In this document: positions 1 through 8,440 of the stretch, in pieces
Numbering within the stretch: position 1 is the first letter of the stretch
Layout: every line of letters begins with the position of its first letter
From: Saccoglossus kowalevskii
Lineage: Eukaryota > Hemichordata > Enteropneusta > Harrimaniidae
DNA: 11,846 nt
Direction of reading: 5' to 3'
NCBI RefSeq assembly: GCF_000003605.2
Contig: NW_003146287.1
Location: forward strand, 222,416-234,261
Notes under the pieces: generated by a model
Databases searched by the model: none
What the model was told of the DNA's origin: nothing
What the model saw: the letters and a program-made list of their open reading frames with translations, nothing else
Translations under genes and position numbers: made by a program

Positions 1-62
1 TCACCTAAGTGTTATCAATTTCAAGCTCGTCTTGCGATATTTTCGATATTTTCCTAAAATGA

Positions 63-287
63 TTGTATGAAGACTTTCACTCTGCACCTTATGCTCAAGA
101 AGACGGCGATGGTCAGTATGAAATTAATATCCCATTTGGACGCAAGGCAAAATCGCTGGAAATTACTGTCTTGAACATGGATGGCGAAATCAGTGGCAAT
201 AATTATATTTGTTCACGACCAGTTTCGTTATATTATTCACTGGTTTACTTGAATCACAAACAGAAGCACATACAAAAATTCAACTAA
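63..287 (+). CDS. Unrecognised reading frame, possible 3'-terminal exon
   Basis: I do not recognise this protein. The frame is open from just after a TGA at 60-62 to a TAA at 285-287 and has no ATG near its left end, so if real it is an internal or terminal exon. The first 50 or so residues look like real protein: mixed and charged, with short stretches such as EINIPFGRKAKSLEI and NMDGEISGN that suggest beta strands and turns. From about residue 52 the composition becomes less convincing. A possible splice acceptor AG lies at 71-72, although its pyrimidine tract is weak. Two AATAAA hexamers follow the stop at 290-295 and 314-319, as expected for a last exon of a gene entering from the left. 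It could also be chance in AT-rich DNA. Confidence 0.3.
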   Translation: MYEDFHSAPYAQEDGDGQYEINIPFGRKAKSLEITVLNMDGEISGNNYICSRPVSLYYSLVYLNHKQKHIQKFN

Positions 288-1800
288 AAAATAAAAATAG
301 ATACAAAGTCGAAAATAAACGAAATGGAGAAATCCATAAAATCCCCTTCCTGTATTTTTTGTTTAGTGTAAAATGCATAGATTATATTGAATATTCAACG
401 TTATGTCAAACTCTTTTGTGTAATTTATCATCAATTGGTGCCATTTTCATTTGTTAGCGATCCAAAAACACCATGGTTTTCAGATACGCAATGTGTAATG
501 GTTTTCATACAGTGCACTATTTAACAATACTTATCTACAGCGTGACTCCTATGCAGAATCAACCTATGATGATCTGCGACACACAAACGTTTAACAAGAG
601 CGCGACCTGGAGGCGATGTCACTGTTAATAAAATGGTGTCACCGTAGAGGTAATTGCTTTGAGGTCAACATGATTTCCGACAATGTGCGATTGACTGCAT
701 GAAACACATCTAACAGGACGGGCTTATGTGAAAATCGAGGAATACCTCTGAGCAAGGTAAGTGATATGTGTGTATGATAATAGTGTACTCGTCAGACATT
801 CATGTTCGTGCAGTTATTGATCTCGTGATACTACAAATAATACGTATAAACCGTACACGTATGAACAGATCGCGTGTGTTGTCTCAGTGGCGTGTACTCT
901 GAACAAAAGCGATCATTGCGTTTCGTGCTTTGCACTTGTGCAGGATAAGGGGTGTAATAGTCTTAAGGTAGAACGTTATTATGATTAAATTAACACAGTT
1001 ATTACGTTCACTATTTCAGTTAAAATAATATGATTTGCTTTTTAATAATGCAATATCCGTTTACACTCGTTAAAACCCCCAGGCACAATTCGAGAATTCT
1101 TATCCACGTCATAAAATACATGCCCTTCAATGGGGGTCGTTATATGTGAATTGTTATATTCAAATAACAAAAATCACGTGACAATATAGTGATAATAACG
1201 GTTCTTAATCTTGGCTTGGTAAGCACAACGACCACACAGTCAGTCAGTCGTGTCAGGCCAAAGGTCGTTGCAACCTGGCTGTGAGGTTAAAACTAGGTCA
1301 TAGCATGACAAGCGAGAAAGATATCATTCAACACTCCCAATAAAATGAAGTGGTCGCATATCTCGGGGTAGCAAACATTTGAAATAAAAAAAAAACGCCT
1401 AATACACACGCCAAGGGTTTGAATCACACTAGATACACACCAGAATCTAAGCATTCAAGCGTTTTGGCTTTCCCGGTCAACTAATGAGGACATCAAATCA
1501 GATAACAAAATGAACACCAGTAAACGAACAACGTCGTGGCATGGTCTAGAAGCACTGAAATAACACAACACTAACTTAAAAATCAAATAAACTGAAATAT
1601 AGCAAACAAATCAAAGTAAATGAAGGATGTTGAAACAGAATAATAAACCTCACAAAACGCCACCATGCAAAACTAAAAGAATAAGTAAGAAAACAACGTA
1701 TTAACTTATTAAACTGGCAGTTACCTGATTGAATCAAGAAAACAAACAGTAGACTAAGTGAAAGTAAGGTCACAATTAAAGCAAATATCGAAGGATACCA
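288..1800. other. AT-rich non-coding stretch with weak splice-like and hairpin signals
   Basis: No reading frame here looks like protein. Visible items are a good splice donor at 757, a cluster of small inverted repeats at 1138-1200 including the 8-bp palindrome TCACGTGA (1174-1181), an 8-bp inverted pair (1226-1233 with 1263-1270) around a GTCA microrepeat, and a short poly(A) run near 1386. Open frames, for example on the minus strand near 1576-1773, are hydrophobic low-complexity translations of AT-rich DNA. Confidence 0.5.
748..765 (+). other. Candidate splice donor (CAAG|GTAAGT)
   Basis: The sequence reads CTGAGCAAG|GTAAGTGATA with the GT at 757-758, an excellent match to the metazoan 5' splice-site consensus. 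The DNA to the left (about 560-756) is less AT-rich than its surroundings and could be a non-coding 5' exon. If so, it might splice to the acceptor near 4668 ahead of the zinc-finger ORF. That link is an inference from position only. Confidence 0.3.
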
Positions 1801-1820
1801 GTATATTATTAATAATTTAT

Positions 1821-2140
1821 AATGGTGGAAATTAATTAAACGTATTTACGCAAAAATGAGTCTCAAATATTCGTTGAGTTATTTATTCTCTCAATTCAAC
1901 AACTTGTAATGGTATTAATTAATTAAACGTGACTTCTTTACACCAAAATAGTCTAAAATTTTTGTTTGGAAATTTATTAAACCTGATGTTTTTACACAAA
2001 ACAAGCCTCAAATATTTGTCCACACATATTTTCTCAAGTTAACCATTTCTAATGGTGAAAATTGTTCAAACACCAGTCCTTTGCTACTGTATAGGTCCCA
2101 AATATTTGTTGAGACATTTTTTTCTCAACTTGGTAATTGG
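1821..2140. repeat. Degenerate AT-rich tandem repeat, about four copies
   Basis: A motif beginning TAATGGTG-AAATTAATTAAAC and containing AGTCTCAAATATTTGTTGAG followed by an ATTT-TTCTC tract recurs with starts near 1821, 1908, 1967 and 2051. Spacing is about 60-87 bp because the second copy lacks its middle. The copies are clearly related but well diverged, so the array is old. No coding potential is seen. Confidence 0.55.
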
Positions 2141-2781
2141 CTGTCACACAAGGTTTTTTTTGTTTATCATAATACGTAAAACAAAACAAAATAACATAAT
2201 TAGCACTTGCTATAGCTGACTATAGTTTCTAACAGGCGACCACGTTGTTTTTCTGTTGACATGTGGTATGCAAATTACCAACACATGCGAAAAGCAGTAA
2301 AACAAAGAATTAGGGAGGAAAGGGGTCAATTGCATTTAACTCGCACCTCAATTTTACTGATAGTGATATCAAAGTTAAAATAATATAACTAGACAATACC
2401 GTAAAAGACCTGTTAGTGACTGTGTTATAACAATGACTTGTATTCATCATTCAAATCTGTGAACTTGTTATAGTTTTGAGGATTTTATTCATTGTTGATA
2501 TTCACAGTGATTCACAGGCTACAAACAGTGTATGGCACTGCCATGCTTGGTGGAAACTGCTACGCTCAAACAAATTTCTTTTGTTTATGACTTCAATGTT
2601 TTTTGTTCTATGAGTCTCAACTTTGCTTTTAAGAAAGTCAAAAAGCAGCTAAATTTAAGTAGTTCAACATATACATATAATTAGTCACAGCTTATGTCAA
2701 AAAAAAACATTCAAACAAAAGTTCATCTCAATGTTGAAAATAAATCGTAAATAAAAATTAAAAAAATTGATGTCAAATTTT

Positions 2782-2916
2782 GCAATATGCTTACGGCAAT
2801 TCAGAAATTATGCCATGAGCAACATCTAAGTTGAACAAAAAATCTTTGAATAATATTCATGTTTGTGTTGAATATGAAAGTACTACTCGTACTGTAGAAT
2901 AATTTAAGCATATTGC
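2782..2916. repeat. 135-bp inverted-repeat structure (12-bp perfect arms)
   Basis: GCAATATGCTTA at 2782-2793 is matched by its exact reverse complement TAAGCATATTGC at 2905-2916. Nested inside is a second inverted pair, ATATTCA at 2853-2859 with TGAATAT at 2869-2875. Size and nesting resemble a miniature inverted-repeat element, but I see no convincing target-site duplication at the edges, and AT-rich DNA produces such pairs by chance more easily than mixed sequence. Confidence 0.3.
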
Positions 2917-3026
2917 TTGCTAAATATGAGGCAAATTATTTGCTACCCCTGACTCTGTTGTTTATCACTATATATATTTAAAATCTTGAATAACAACAGA
3001 TTTTTTTATACTATTTTTTTAAATAG

Positions 3027-3110
3027 ATATAAATATATTTTGGTTAGAATCAGTTTGTATGGTGTACTGGATGGAAGATTTCTCATATACAGAATCTCTT
3101 TTAGGTAAGT
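3027..3110 (+). other. Candidate small exon or ratchet splice point (TTTTAG|GTAAGT)
   Basis: At 3104/3105 a pyrimidine-rich acceptor-like string is followed at once by a strong donor GTAAGT. Two readings are possible. In the first, the junction is a zero-length recursive splice site. In the second, it is the donor of a small exon whose acceptor is the T-rich tract ending AAATAG at about 3026. That exon holds an ATG at 3059 with fifteen open codons up to the donor. Its leftover G plus AT from an AG acceptor at 5021-5022 would read in frame into the zinc-finger ATG at 5031. Neither reading is proven. Confidence 0.25.
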
Positions 3111-3159
3111 TTAGTCCTTTTCCATGATTTTAATTATGTATACATGTAGAAGTTTGTGT

Positions 3160-4425
3160 CATATTCTACTTTCATACATTTCACCAACACTGTATCTACA
3201 TGTAGCTATCATGCTAGATTTTGTGGACATTCTAGGAAGATAAGCTGCTTTATTATCACACCATACTTTAATTTAGATGCATTCAACATACATGTGATAT
3301 AATCCTTATGTCTGTAGAGACGAATAGAAAACAGGCATTCTCGCCAGATAGGCTGTTCTAATATCACACCATACTTCTACTTTCATACATTTCACTAACA
3401 TTGTATCTACATGTAGCTATCATGCTAGATTCTGCGGACATCCTAAGAAGATAAGCTCCTTTATCATCACACCATACTTTTACGTAGATTACATCAACAT
3501 AAATGTAGGTATAATCCTTGTTTCTGTAGAGACGCATAGAAAACAGGCTTCCCCGCAAGATAGGCTGTTCTAATATCACACCATACTTGTATGTTCATAC
3601 ATTCCAACTACATTGCATCAGCATGCAGGTGTTACCTTAGGCACGGTAGAGAATACATAGTAAACTAGTATTCTAACTGGATAGGTTAGTCTAATTTTAC
3701 ACCAGACTTCACTTTGGTACATTCCATCTTCATCGAATCCATATGTAGGTATTAGGTATGTTCTGTGGACACATGAAAATTAAGCACTCGAGCTAGATAG
3801 GCTGTTTTAATATCACACCATATTTTTACTTTGATACATTGTATCTACATGTAAATAATTTGCTAAACGCTGTAGAGACACATAGAAAACTGGCATTTTA
3901 GCTAGGTAAGCTGTTTTGATTTCACGCCATATTTTTATTCAATACATTACATCTACATGTAGTTATTATCTTTGCTTCTGTAACAACGTATAATCAATCA
4001 GCATTCTCGCCCGATAGACTGTTCTCATATTACACCATACATATGCTTATATTGCATCTACATGTAGGTCATATATTAGTCCCTGTCCTGTAGAGATGCA
4101 TAGTAGATTGGCTGCTGTGATATTGCACCATACTTTTACTTCGATACATCTCATTTACATTTTATCTACATATCGGTATTGTCGTAGAGACACACAGAAA
4201 ACTAGGCTGCTTCGAGATCACATCATATTATACGTTGATACGTTACATCCACATTGTAACTACATTTACATGTTGCCAATTTCTGTAGAGACACATGGAA
4301 ATCTAGATAGGTCACGTTGATATCACGCTATACCTTTACACTGCACTTACAATGTATTTACATGTTGGTATTATCCTAGGTTCTGAACAGACACATAGAA
4401 AACTAGCATTCAAGCTAGAAACGCT
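3160..4425. repeat. Degenerate tandem array, about 107-bp unit, with 211-bp dimers at the left end
   Basis: About eleven units repeat the order: ATCACACCATACTTTTACTT, GATACATT, ATCTACATGTAGGTAT, CTGTAGAGACACATAGAAAA, then CTAGATAGGCTGTT. The ATCACACCATAC anchor or its variants occurs at 3254, 3363, 3466, 3575, 3696, 3812, 3921, 4029, 4122, 4217 and 4322, giving spacings of 93-121 bp and a mean near 107. The first four units form two dimers, 3167-3377 and 3378-3588, with about 25 differences in 211 bp by eye, much closer than neighbouring monomers. Units to the right are more diverged and lose segments. Short open frames here are by-products of the repeat. It may be a minor satellite or the tandem core of a non-autonomous element. 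Confidence 0.8.
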
Positions 4426-5030
4426 GATTATGCTGGAATCAATCGTGTCAGTTAGCATTCTACAATGCCAGCTACTACTAGTATTTGTTGATACGTTGAA
4501 GCTAGGCTTATTGAAGGATGAAAAGGACGGTATACTATAGCTAGACATTTATCATTTTAACTAGTTTATATATGATCTCGCACTCTAAATCTAGTTTGCT
4601 ATATTGTTTTATGCCATTCAAATTTTCATACAATACACAAGCGTCATATGTGTTTTGTTATTTTTTAGGTAAAAACTGAAGTTGCTACCAATGTATAGAT
4701 GGAGAACACTTCACACAATGAATCCCTGGAATTGTACATTTCATTTCACAATTTTTTGCAATTTCTAGAGAAGTGTGACTGCTCCCTAAACTGTTTTTCC
4801 CAAGTGATTTAAAAACACAAAAAACCTCACTTCAATTTGTATAAGAAAGTTACCTACATGACATGCTTTAAATTATTAATGAGAAAATAACACAACCTAT
4901 GTTAGTTCCTCGGCTGGTACATTACAAACTGATGTCCACATCCAATTAGATTACATTCATACTGAATTCAAACTCGTACACAAAGCTATACCTCTATAAC
5001 TTCATAAAGGAAGTAAATACAGATTGCAAA
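4426..5030 (+). other. Upstream region or leader of the zinc-finger gene
   Basis: No protein-like frame is seen. A strong T-rich acceptor, TTTTGTTATTTTTTAG, ends at 4668 and could open the exon that carries the zinc-finger ORF. A second, weaker acceptor (AATACAG, ending at 5022) lies nine bases before the ATG. A TATA-like string (TTTATATATG) sits near 4564. Confidence 0.35.
4653..4669 (+). other. Candidate splice acceptor ahead of the zinc-finger exon
   Basis: A near-uninterrupted T tract is followed by AG at 4667-4668, a good 3' splice-site match. An exon starting at 4669 would have a leader of about 360 bases before the ATG at 5031, with several stops in frame, so it would be 5' untranslated sequence. 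Confidence 0.35.
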
Positions 5031-5864
5031 ATGCCTTCACAGCTAGATACCAGTAGAGGTGATGATACAATCAACAGAGAACCTGAATGTGTGCAGACCA
5101 TGAACAAAATGTTTCAGTGCACACAATGTAAGAAGTGTTTTACTCAATCTAGCCATCTAAAAGAGCACATGCTTACACATACAGGGATGGAGCCATTTCA
5201 GTGCAAGCAATGCGATAAATGGTTTACTAAGACTGGTAATCTAAAAAAGCATATGCTTACACATACAGGGATGGAGCCATTTCAGTGCAATCAATGCGAT
5301 AAATGGTTTACTAAGACTGGTAGTCTAAAAACGCACATGCTTACACATGCAGGACTGAAACCATTTCAGTGCAAACAATGCAAAAAGTGTTTTACTCAAT
5401 CTGGTAATCTAAAACAGCACATGCTTACACATACAGGGTTGAAACCATTTCAGTGCAAGCGATGTGACAAAAGATTTAATTGTTCTAATTCTCTAAGACT
5501 TCACATGTTTACACATACAGGGATGGAGCCATTTCAGTGCAAACAATGCGAACAGCGTTTTACTCAGTATAGCCATCTAAAAGAGCACATGCTTACACAT
5601 ACAGGGTTGAAACCATTTCAGTGCAAGCAATGCGATAAATGGTTTACTAAGACTGGTTATCTAAAAAAGCATATGCTTACTCATGCAGGGTTGAAGCCAT
5701 TTCAGTGCAAGCAATGCGCGAAATGTTTTACTCAGTCTGGTAGTCTAAAAACGCACATGCTTACACATGCAGGACTGAAGCCATTTCAGTGCAAGCAATG
5801 CAAGAAGCGTTTTACTCAATCTGGTAATCTAAAACAGCACATGCTTACACATACTGGGTTGTAA
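5031..5864 (+). CDS. C2H2 zinc-finger protein, nine intact fingers (probably truncated)
   Basis: A 277-residue protein made almost wholly of tandem C2H2 fingers, so a likely nuclear DNA-binding protein. After a 27-residue leader without a recognised KRAB, BTB or SCAN domain, nine fingers of exactly 28 residues run from residue 28 to the end. Each follows FQC-x2-C-x3-F-x5-L-x2-H-x3-H, and all zinc ligands are present. Linkers are TGMEP, TGLKP or AGLKP instead of the usual TGEKP. Helix residues -1, 2, 3 and 6 vary between fingers (QSHE, KGNK, KGST, QGNQ, CNSL in fingers 1-5), so a specific target is plausible. The start ATG has A at -3. The stop TAA at 5862-5864 falls where the repeat expects lysine in the ninth linker, and more fingers follow in the same frame. 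The product is therefore either a truncated but usable protein or part of a pseudogene. Confidence 0.8.
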   Translation: MPSQLDTSRGDDTINREPECVQTMNKMFQCTQCKKCFTQSSHLKEHMLTHTGMEPFQCKQCDKWFTKTGNLKKHMLTHTGMEPFQCNQCDKWFTKTGSLKTHMLTHAGLKPFQCKQCKKCFTQSGNLKQHMLTHTGLKPFQCKRCDKRFNCSNSLRLHMFTHTGMEPFQCKQCEQRFTQYSHLKEHMLTHTGLKPFQCKQCDKWFTKTGYLKKHMLTHAGLKPFQCKQCAKCFTQSGSLKTHMLTHAGLKPFQCKQCKKRFTQSGNLKQHMLTHTGL

Positions 5865-5951
5865 CCATTTCAGTGCAAGCGATGTGACAAAAGCTTTAAT
5901 TGGTCTAATTCTCTAAGACTTCACATGTTTACACATACAGGGATGGAGCCA
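5112..5951 (+). repeat. Tandem duplication of a five-finger, 420-bp block
   Basis: Fingers 1-5 (5112-5531) and 6-10 (5532-5951) match one to one: SSHLKEH with YSHLKEH, TGNLKKH with TGYLKKH, SGSLKTH-type with SGSLKTH, SGNLKQH with SGNLKQH, and SNSLRLH with SNSLRLH, with the linkers partly following. The DNA of fingers 5 and 10 differs at only two of 84 bases. The block boundary coincides with finger boundaries, as expected for unequal crossing over within the array. Confidence 0.85.
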
Positions 5952-6449
5952 TTTCAGTGCAAGCAGTGCGAGAAGTGTTTTACTCGGTCTACCAAACTTA
6001 AACACCACATGTTTAAACACTCTGGCTTGAAGCCATTCTGGTGCAAACAATGAAAGAAATGGTTTGCTTGGTCTAGCAGTCTAAAACGGCACATGCTTAC
6101 ACATACAAGGTTGAAACCATTTCAGTGCAAAGAAAGTAAAAAGCGTTTTGCTTATTCAAGCGATCCAGAGGAACAAATGCATATGCCGAATGTTCAATAC
6201 ATAAGGAACGATGATCAGCTGCAAAATAAATTTTTGGTCGTGTTAGATTGTTTGAAAAGTGGACAGGAGAATACGAGTGCGATTAGTGAAGTGAATCAGA
6301 AAATAGAGAAATTTAGAATGTACTTAGTTTCAGGAAATGAAGCCTTAAAAAGGCATGAGATTGAGTTGAATTATAAAGTCGACAAGCAAGACCAAACTAT
6401 TGTAAAAGGTGAGGGCACAGAAACATTTAGACATGTACTACTTTTCTAA
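5865..6449 (+). pseudogene. Downstream part of the zinc-finger array beyond in-frame stops, with a coiled-coil-like tail
   Basis: The frame of the 5031 ORF continues unchanged past the TAA at 5862-5864. Fingers 10 and 11 (5868-6035) keep all ligands. Finger 12 has TGA at 6051-6053 where its second zinc cysteine should be. Finger 13 (6120-6203) is degenerate: the second Cys is Ser and the histidines are lost. A later ATG at 6093 would give only a 118-residue product with one damaged finger. From about 6204 to the TAA at 6447 the protein is a charged, probably helical tail (QKIEKFRMYL, ALKRHEIELNYKV), with a donor-like AAAAG|GTGAGG at 6408/6409. No indels are seen, only substitutions, which suggests recent inactivation or a C-terminal truncation that is tolerated. 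Confidence 0.7.
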
Positions 6450-6719
6450 CTCGTTATGATTTATGTTTTTTATTGAATGAAAGTGTTTATATGAGTGTAT
6501 AGCTATCTTGTGTGTGTTGCCAAACATCATTCGCGAGTAACAAGCTAGTGGTTTATTAGTACAATATGATTATTATTAGTCGTGTATCATTGAAAACAAA
6601 TTTCATTTTATTTTACATTGTTACATTCACTATGATGTATTTCAGTATATTACTAGACATATCTCAATCTAGATATATTTATGCAACAAATGTCAACAAT
6701 GAACATGGATCTGAGTGTG

Positions 6720-6725
6720 AATAAA
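6720..6725 (+). promoter_or_regulatory. Candidate poly(A) signal AATAAA
   Basis: AATAAA lies about 270 bases after the last stop of the zinc-finger frame. It is a plausible 3'-end signal for that gene, though AATAAA is common in DNA this AT-rich. Confidence 0.3.
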
Positions 6726-7477
6726 TTTGTATTTTGAAAATATACAGACAATGTAATTATAATATTTCCAGTTTGATTATTGTTTATCGATGCATTTAAT
6801 ACTGATGATTAATGATGATTACAATATTACTTCATCATATGACTGATTATTGTTTGTGTCATTGTTAGCAATTTATTTAATTACCATAGAATAATAATAA
6901 TAAATATAATATTACTTTAAATGGGCTGATACGTATCTTACATTGACACAGAACGTTCTATACTGCATGGACATATTGCCTATTCTTGACGCACATGTTT
7001 TTTTTATAAGTTACGAGCGCGTTTTCGTAATGGCCTATCAGCCACCTCAAGTGCCAAATCCATGAAATAAACAGCCAATGTCAATAGAGTAGCCTAGGTT
7101 TTATAAATGGATTAAGTACTGGCAAACCAGCTTCTGAATAGGTATGTCTTTAAACGCATGTTTTTTAGTTGATTTAGTCATCTTTTTGAACTCAGAAGCC
7201 CTCAAAACGTAATATTACATGTGAGAACGAAACTAATCCGTCGAGATTCCACGTTTTCCCCGTAAAAGGGTAGCTGGCTGTTCCTTCTCTGGACTCCCTC
7301 CCCGCGTATACTAGTACTACCAACTCCTACCATGTTCTCATTTGGTGACGCATCTCAAGCATCAGTACTCATTTCGCCTAATCTCTCGCTTTTATCGCAT
7401 TTCAATCAATCGCATATTGCTTAATTTCCGACCAGTAAACGACCATATCTTCATTCCTTTCTTTTCTCCGACAATTA
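6726..7477. other. AT-rich intergenic stretch
   Basis: No gene is seen. There is an (AAT)n-type microsatellite near 6889-6905 and a loose local duplication of TGATTATTGTTT (about 6774 and 6842). From about 7230 to 7480 the base composition is more mixed, without recognised content. Confidence 0.4.
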
Positions 7478-7845
7478 TTAATAAGTATTTATTGCTTTCC
7501 TAGGCCAGCGACCCATATACAAACATATCAAAACAATGCACATACAGGTAGAATATGATACTATTCCCGGTTTTAGATCACACGGAAATTAAATAATAAT
7601 TAATTTGTTAACAATTGTTTCCTAACTTCAAATGCTTTGAACACAAACACACAAATATTTCGTAGAATATCACCATTTGTTGCTTGAACAAGCTTTTGAA
7701 ATTTATCCATGGTTGGTTGGAATGAATAATCTCGTCTTAATGTGTTATATGCTGGACAAATCAATAGAAAATGATATTCGTCCTCAACAAAATTAGCATG
7801 ACCTACTTTACAGACTCTTTCCATTGAAGGCAAACCTGCGCCCCA
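7478..7845 (-). mobile_element. 5'-truncated non-LTR retrotransposon (LINE) 3' end
   Basis: On the minus strand the C-terminus of a LINE ORF2 (7600-7833) is followed by a short 3' UTR containing TTTGTATATGGGTCGCTGGCCTAGG-like sequence and ending in an AATAAATA tail (AATAAA complement at 7488-7493). This arrangement, with a GGCC-containing 3' UTR running into an AATAAA-rich tail, is common among invertebrate LINEs. The left part of the element is missing, as usual for 5'-truncated insertions. Exact ends and target-site duplications could not be fixed. Confidence 0.65.
7600..7833 (-). pseudogene. LINE ORF2 C-terminal fragment (zinc-binding end of reverse transcriptase)
   Basis: The fragment encodes the region after the reverse-transcriptase domain of a non-LTR retrotransposon. 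The diagnostic string is VEDEYHFLLICPAY, which sits in the C-terminal Cys/His motif of many invertebrate LINE ORF2 proteins, followed by a helical tail ending FEVRKQLL before the TAA. The motif's first pair reads CKVG, so the second cysteine has become glycine; the H-x4-C half (HFLLIC) is kept. No native start exists: the reading frame opens inside the truncated element, and the catalytic domains are absent, so it is inactive. Confidence 0.75.
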
Positions 7846-8440
7846 ACATTCTTCAATTCAATTTTCTCATTCGCTTATTAAAAACACTGGCCGCTTATCC
7901 AAACACTGATCACTGGCACATGAGTTGTCAAAATGGTTGTTTTAGTGCTAAAGTGATACCAGTAGAATTCAACGAGTATTAACTATTATTTAATTTCGAA
8001 CTATGACCTCTTGTTATGTGAACGTTCCACAACAAGCTGATAGAGCAGAACTGTGTCCTGTTTGAATCTAGGGCTGCTACCTCGTTTCAACAATATGATT
8101 ATCGAGACATTTACGTGATACAGGCAATGCTAACTCCTTAGGGAAGAGAGCAAAGAACCAGGAACACATTGATGTCTTTTCAAAAAAAACAACAAAGATG
8201 CCAGGGTCATAAATTTAAAATGCGAGGGACGATATTTCTGGGTTTGTGCAGTCGAAAATTAAAGCGGAAATTATTCAACAAGCAGTTGCAAAAGCGAGTG
8301 AAAAAAAATGATCGAAAAGCAAAAGCGAGCAGAATGAGTTGGATCAAATTAGTGCAGTACAATTCACCACGTTCAATTACCCACCATAGACTACGGTCAG
8401 TCAAAATGACTATTTTAAACTGTAGGCATTAATCAGCAAT
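7846..8440. other. Unassigned stretch, no gene seen
   Basis: Open frames here, including a lysine/arginine-rich one at 8169-8432, look like chance translations of A-rich DNA. No repeats or signals stand out, apart from a short tRNA B-box-like string near 8063 that is not in a tRNA context. Confidence 0.4.

Larger units (their letters stand above)
2141..3150. other. AT-rich non-coding stretch, intron-like
   Basis: No gene is seen. The region is rich in T and A runs. It holds an inverted-repeat structure at 2782-2916 and a composite splice signal at 3104/3105, both listed separately. It could be intron upstream of the zinc-finger ORF or plain intergenic DNA. Confidence 0.45.

Noticed and set aside
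1576-1773. Minus-strand hydrophobic ORF resembling a signal or membrane peptide
   Set aside because: Low-complexity Leu/Phe/Ser translation of A-rich plus-strand DNA, with no supporting signals.
3364-3579. Minus-strand 71-codon ORF
   Set aside because: It lies wholly inside a dimer of the tandem array and is not preserved in the neighbouring units.
3160-4425. CRISPR-like array
   Set aside because: Units are contiguous and diverged, without short identical repeats and unique spacers, and the context is eukaryotic.
4096-4548. ORFs on both strands at the right end of the array
   Set aside because: They are built from degenerate repeat units, overlap one another on opposite strands and lack protein-like composition.
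6051-6053. TGA at a zinc-ligand cysteine position, possibly selenocysteine
   Set aside because: An upstream TAA in the same frame already ends translation, finger 13 is degenerate, and no SECIS-like hairpin was recognised; a simple nonsense change explains it better.
8025-8072. tRNA-like A- and B-box strings (GATAGAGCA, GTTTGAATC), possible tRNA or SINE head
   Set aside because: The two boxes are only about a dozen bases apart, with no room for an anticodon arm, and no cloverleaf can be drawn.
8169-8432. Lys/Arg-rich 87-codon ORF
   Set aside because: Composition follows A-rich DNA, no motif is recognised, and a comparable ORF overlaps on the other strand.
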